DNA from: Betaproteobacteria bacterium
Lineage (GTDB): Bacteria > Pseudomonadota > Gammaproteobacteria > Burkholderiales > UBA9220
Length of the DNA: 6,077 bases
Assembly: GCA_003519965.1 (NCBI GenBank)
Contig: DOVS01000292.1
Span: forward strand, 1-6,077
Direction of reading: 5' to 3'
This document shows, one piece after another, positions 5,487-6,077 of the stretch. Under the pieces are notes generated by a model, which saw nothing but the letters and a program-made list of their open reading frames with translations, was not told where the DNA came from and did no database searches. Position numbers and translations under genes: made by a program. Within the stretch, counting starts at the first letter, position 1; each line of letters begins with the position of its first letter.

Positions 5487-6077
5487 CCCTGCTCGAATTC
5501 GATGAGGGGTTTGCCCGTCATTTCCGGCGGCTGTTCCAATCCCATCATCCTGAGTAAGGTGGGCGCCACGTCCTCCAAGGCGCCGGTCGCCGCCATCCGG
5601 GCGGGCCTGCCGACATAGAGAAACGGTACTTCGTAGAGCGTATGGGCGGTATGGGGGTGTTGCGTTTGTTCGTCGAACATTTTTTCCGCGTTGCCATGAT
5701 CGGCCGTGATGAGAACTTCACCGCCATGCTCTTGCATGGCCTTGACGGCTCGTCCGACGCATTCGTCCAATACCTCCACCGCCCGGACCGCCGCCGGCAT
5801 GATGCCGGTATGGCCGACCATATCCCCGTTGGCGTAATTGCAAATAATCGCGTCGTATTGCTTACCGCGAATGGCCTCGACCAGCTTATCCGTTACCTCG
5901 TAGGCGCTCATTTCCGGTTTGAGGTCATAGGTGGCGACGCGCGGCGATGAAACCAGGGTGCGGTCTTCTCCAGCGAAGGGTTTCTCCTGACCCCCATTGA
6001 AAAAATAAGTCACGTGAGGATATTTTTCCTGTTCGGCACAGTGAAACTGTTTAAGTCCCGCCTCGCTGATGACCTCG
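5483..6077 (-). CDS. gpmI: 2,3-bisphosphoglycerate-independent phosphoglycerate mutase, C-terminal part (gene begins beyond the window)
   Basis: This enzyme interconverts 3- and 2-phosphoglycerate in glycolysis and gluconeogenesis, using two Mn2+ ions and a phosphoserine intermediate. It is cytoplasmic. The last 197 residues are visible, open to the window edge; the family has about 510. The numbers here count from the first visible residue. Seen are the signature EKYPHVTYFFNGG (17-29), EDRTLVSSPRVATYDLKPEM (37-56), the metal ligands Asp85 and His89 in NGDMVGHTG, Asp126 and His127 in ITADHGNAE, and His145 in PHTAHT. These belong to the alkaline-phosphatase-like domain. The phosphoserine residue lies in the missing N-terminal part. 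A GTG at 6013-6011 is only an internal valine in HVTYFF, not a start. The stop overlaps the envC start by four bases, so gpmI leads the gpmI-envC-ctpA operon in this window. Confidence 0.96.
   Translation of the reverse strand, partial: EVISEAGLKQFHCAEQEKYPHVTYFFNGGQEKPFAGEDRTLVSSPRVATYDLKPEMSAYEVTDKLVEAIRGKQYDAIICNYANGDMVGHTGIMPAAVRAVEVLDECVGRAVKAMQEHGGEVLITADHGNAEKMFDEQTQHPHTAHTLYEVPFLYVGRPARMAATGALEDVAPTLLRMMGLEQPPEMTGKPLIEFEQG

Noticed and set aside
6011..6013. GTG at the minus strand as the start of a short phosphoglycerate mutase form
   Set aside because: The frame stays open to the window edge and the upstream residues (EKYPH) are part of the conserved GpmI signature, so this is an internal valine.

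Overview
The window is about 6.1 kb of chromosomal housekeeping DNA from a moderately GC-rich proteobacterium. It is most likely gammaproteobacterial or a near relative such as Acidithiobacillia or a sulfur-oxidising lineage. The evidence is a recognisable SlmA nucleoid-occlusion factor, a degenerate EnvC, and the gene order gpmI-envC-ctpA. I see no insertion sequence, tRNA, rRNA, CRISPR array, phage gene or defence gene. Genus-level placement is not possible from these bases alone.

Left part, plus strand (1-1526): the last 22 codons of argB (acetylglutamate kinase), then a GC-rich 210-bp stretch with no recognisable gene, then a HAD-family pyrimidine 5'-nucleotidase-like phosphatase, then slmA. 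The slmA ribosome binding site overlaps the phosphatase stop codon, so these two are almost certainly co-transcribed and may be translationally coupled.

Centre, minus strand (1523-2677): a small unrecognised 131-residue protein with a His-rich tail, followed 18 bp later by moeB, the adenylating enzyme that activates the small subunit of molybdopterin synthase. moeB and slmA converge and their stop codons overlap, leaving no intergenic terminator.

Right part, minus strand (2868-6077): the C-terminal 197 residues of gpmI (cofactor-independent phosphoglycerate mutase), envC (murein hydrolase activator) and ctpA (periplasmic carboxy-terminal processing protease). gpmI and envC overlap by ATGA, and ctpA starts 30 bp after envC. 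A hairpin with a short T-run just after the ctpA stop probably ends this operon. The 190-bp gap that follows holds a weak candidate promoter, a 12-bp palindrome and a strong Shine-Dalgarno for the unknown gene-moeB pair.

Two of the three well-read groups touch cell division and envelope: SlmA blocks FtsZ assembly over the nucleoid, EnvC switches on septal amidases, and CtpA trims periplasmic proteins. The rest is central metabolism (ArgB, GpmI, HAD nucleotidase) and cofactor biosynthesis (MoeB). I did not find an exotic new system. The most open item is the uncharacterised 131-residue protein coupled to moeB.
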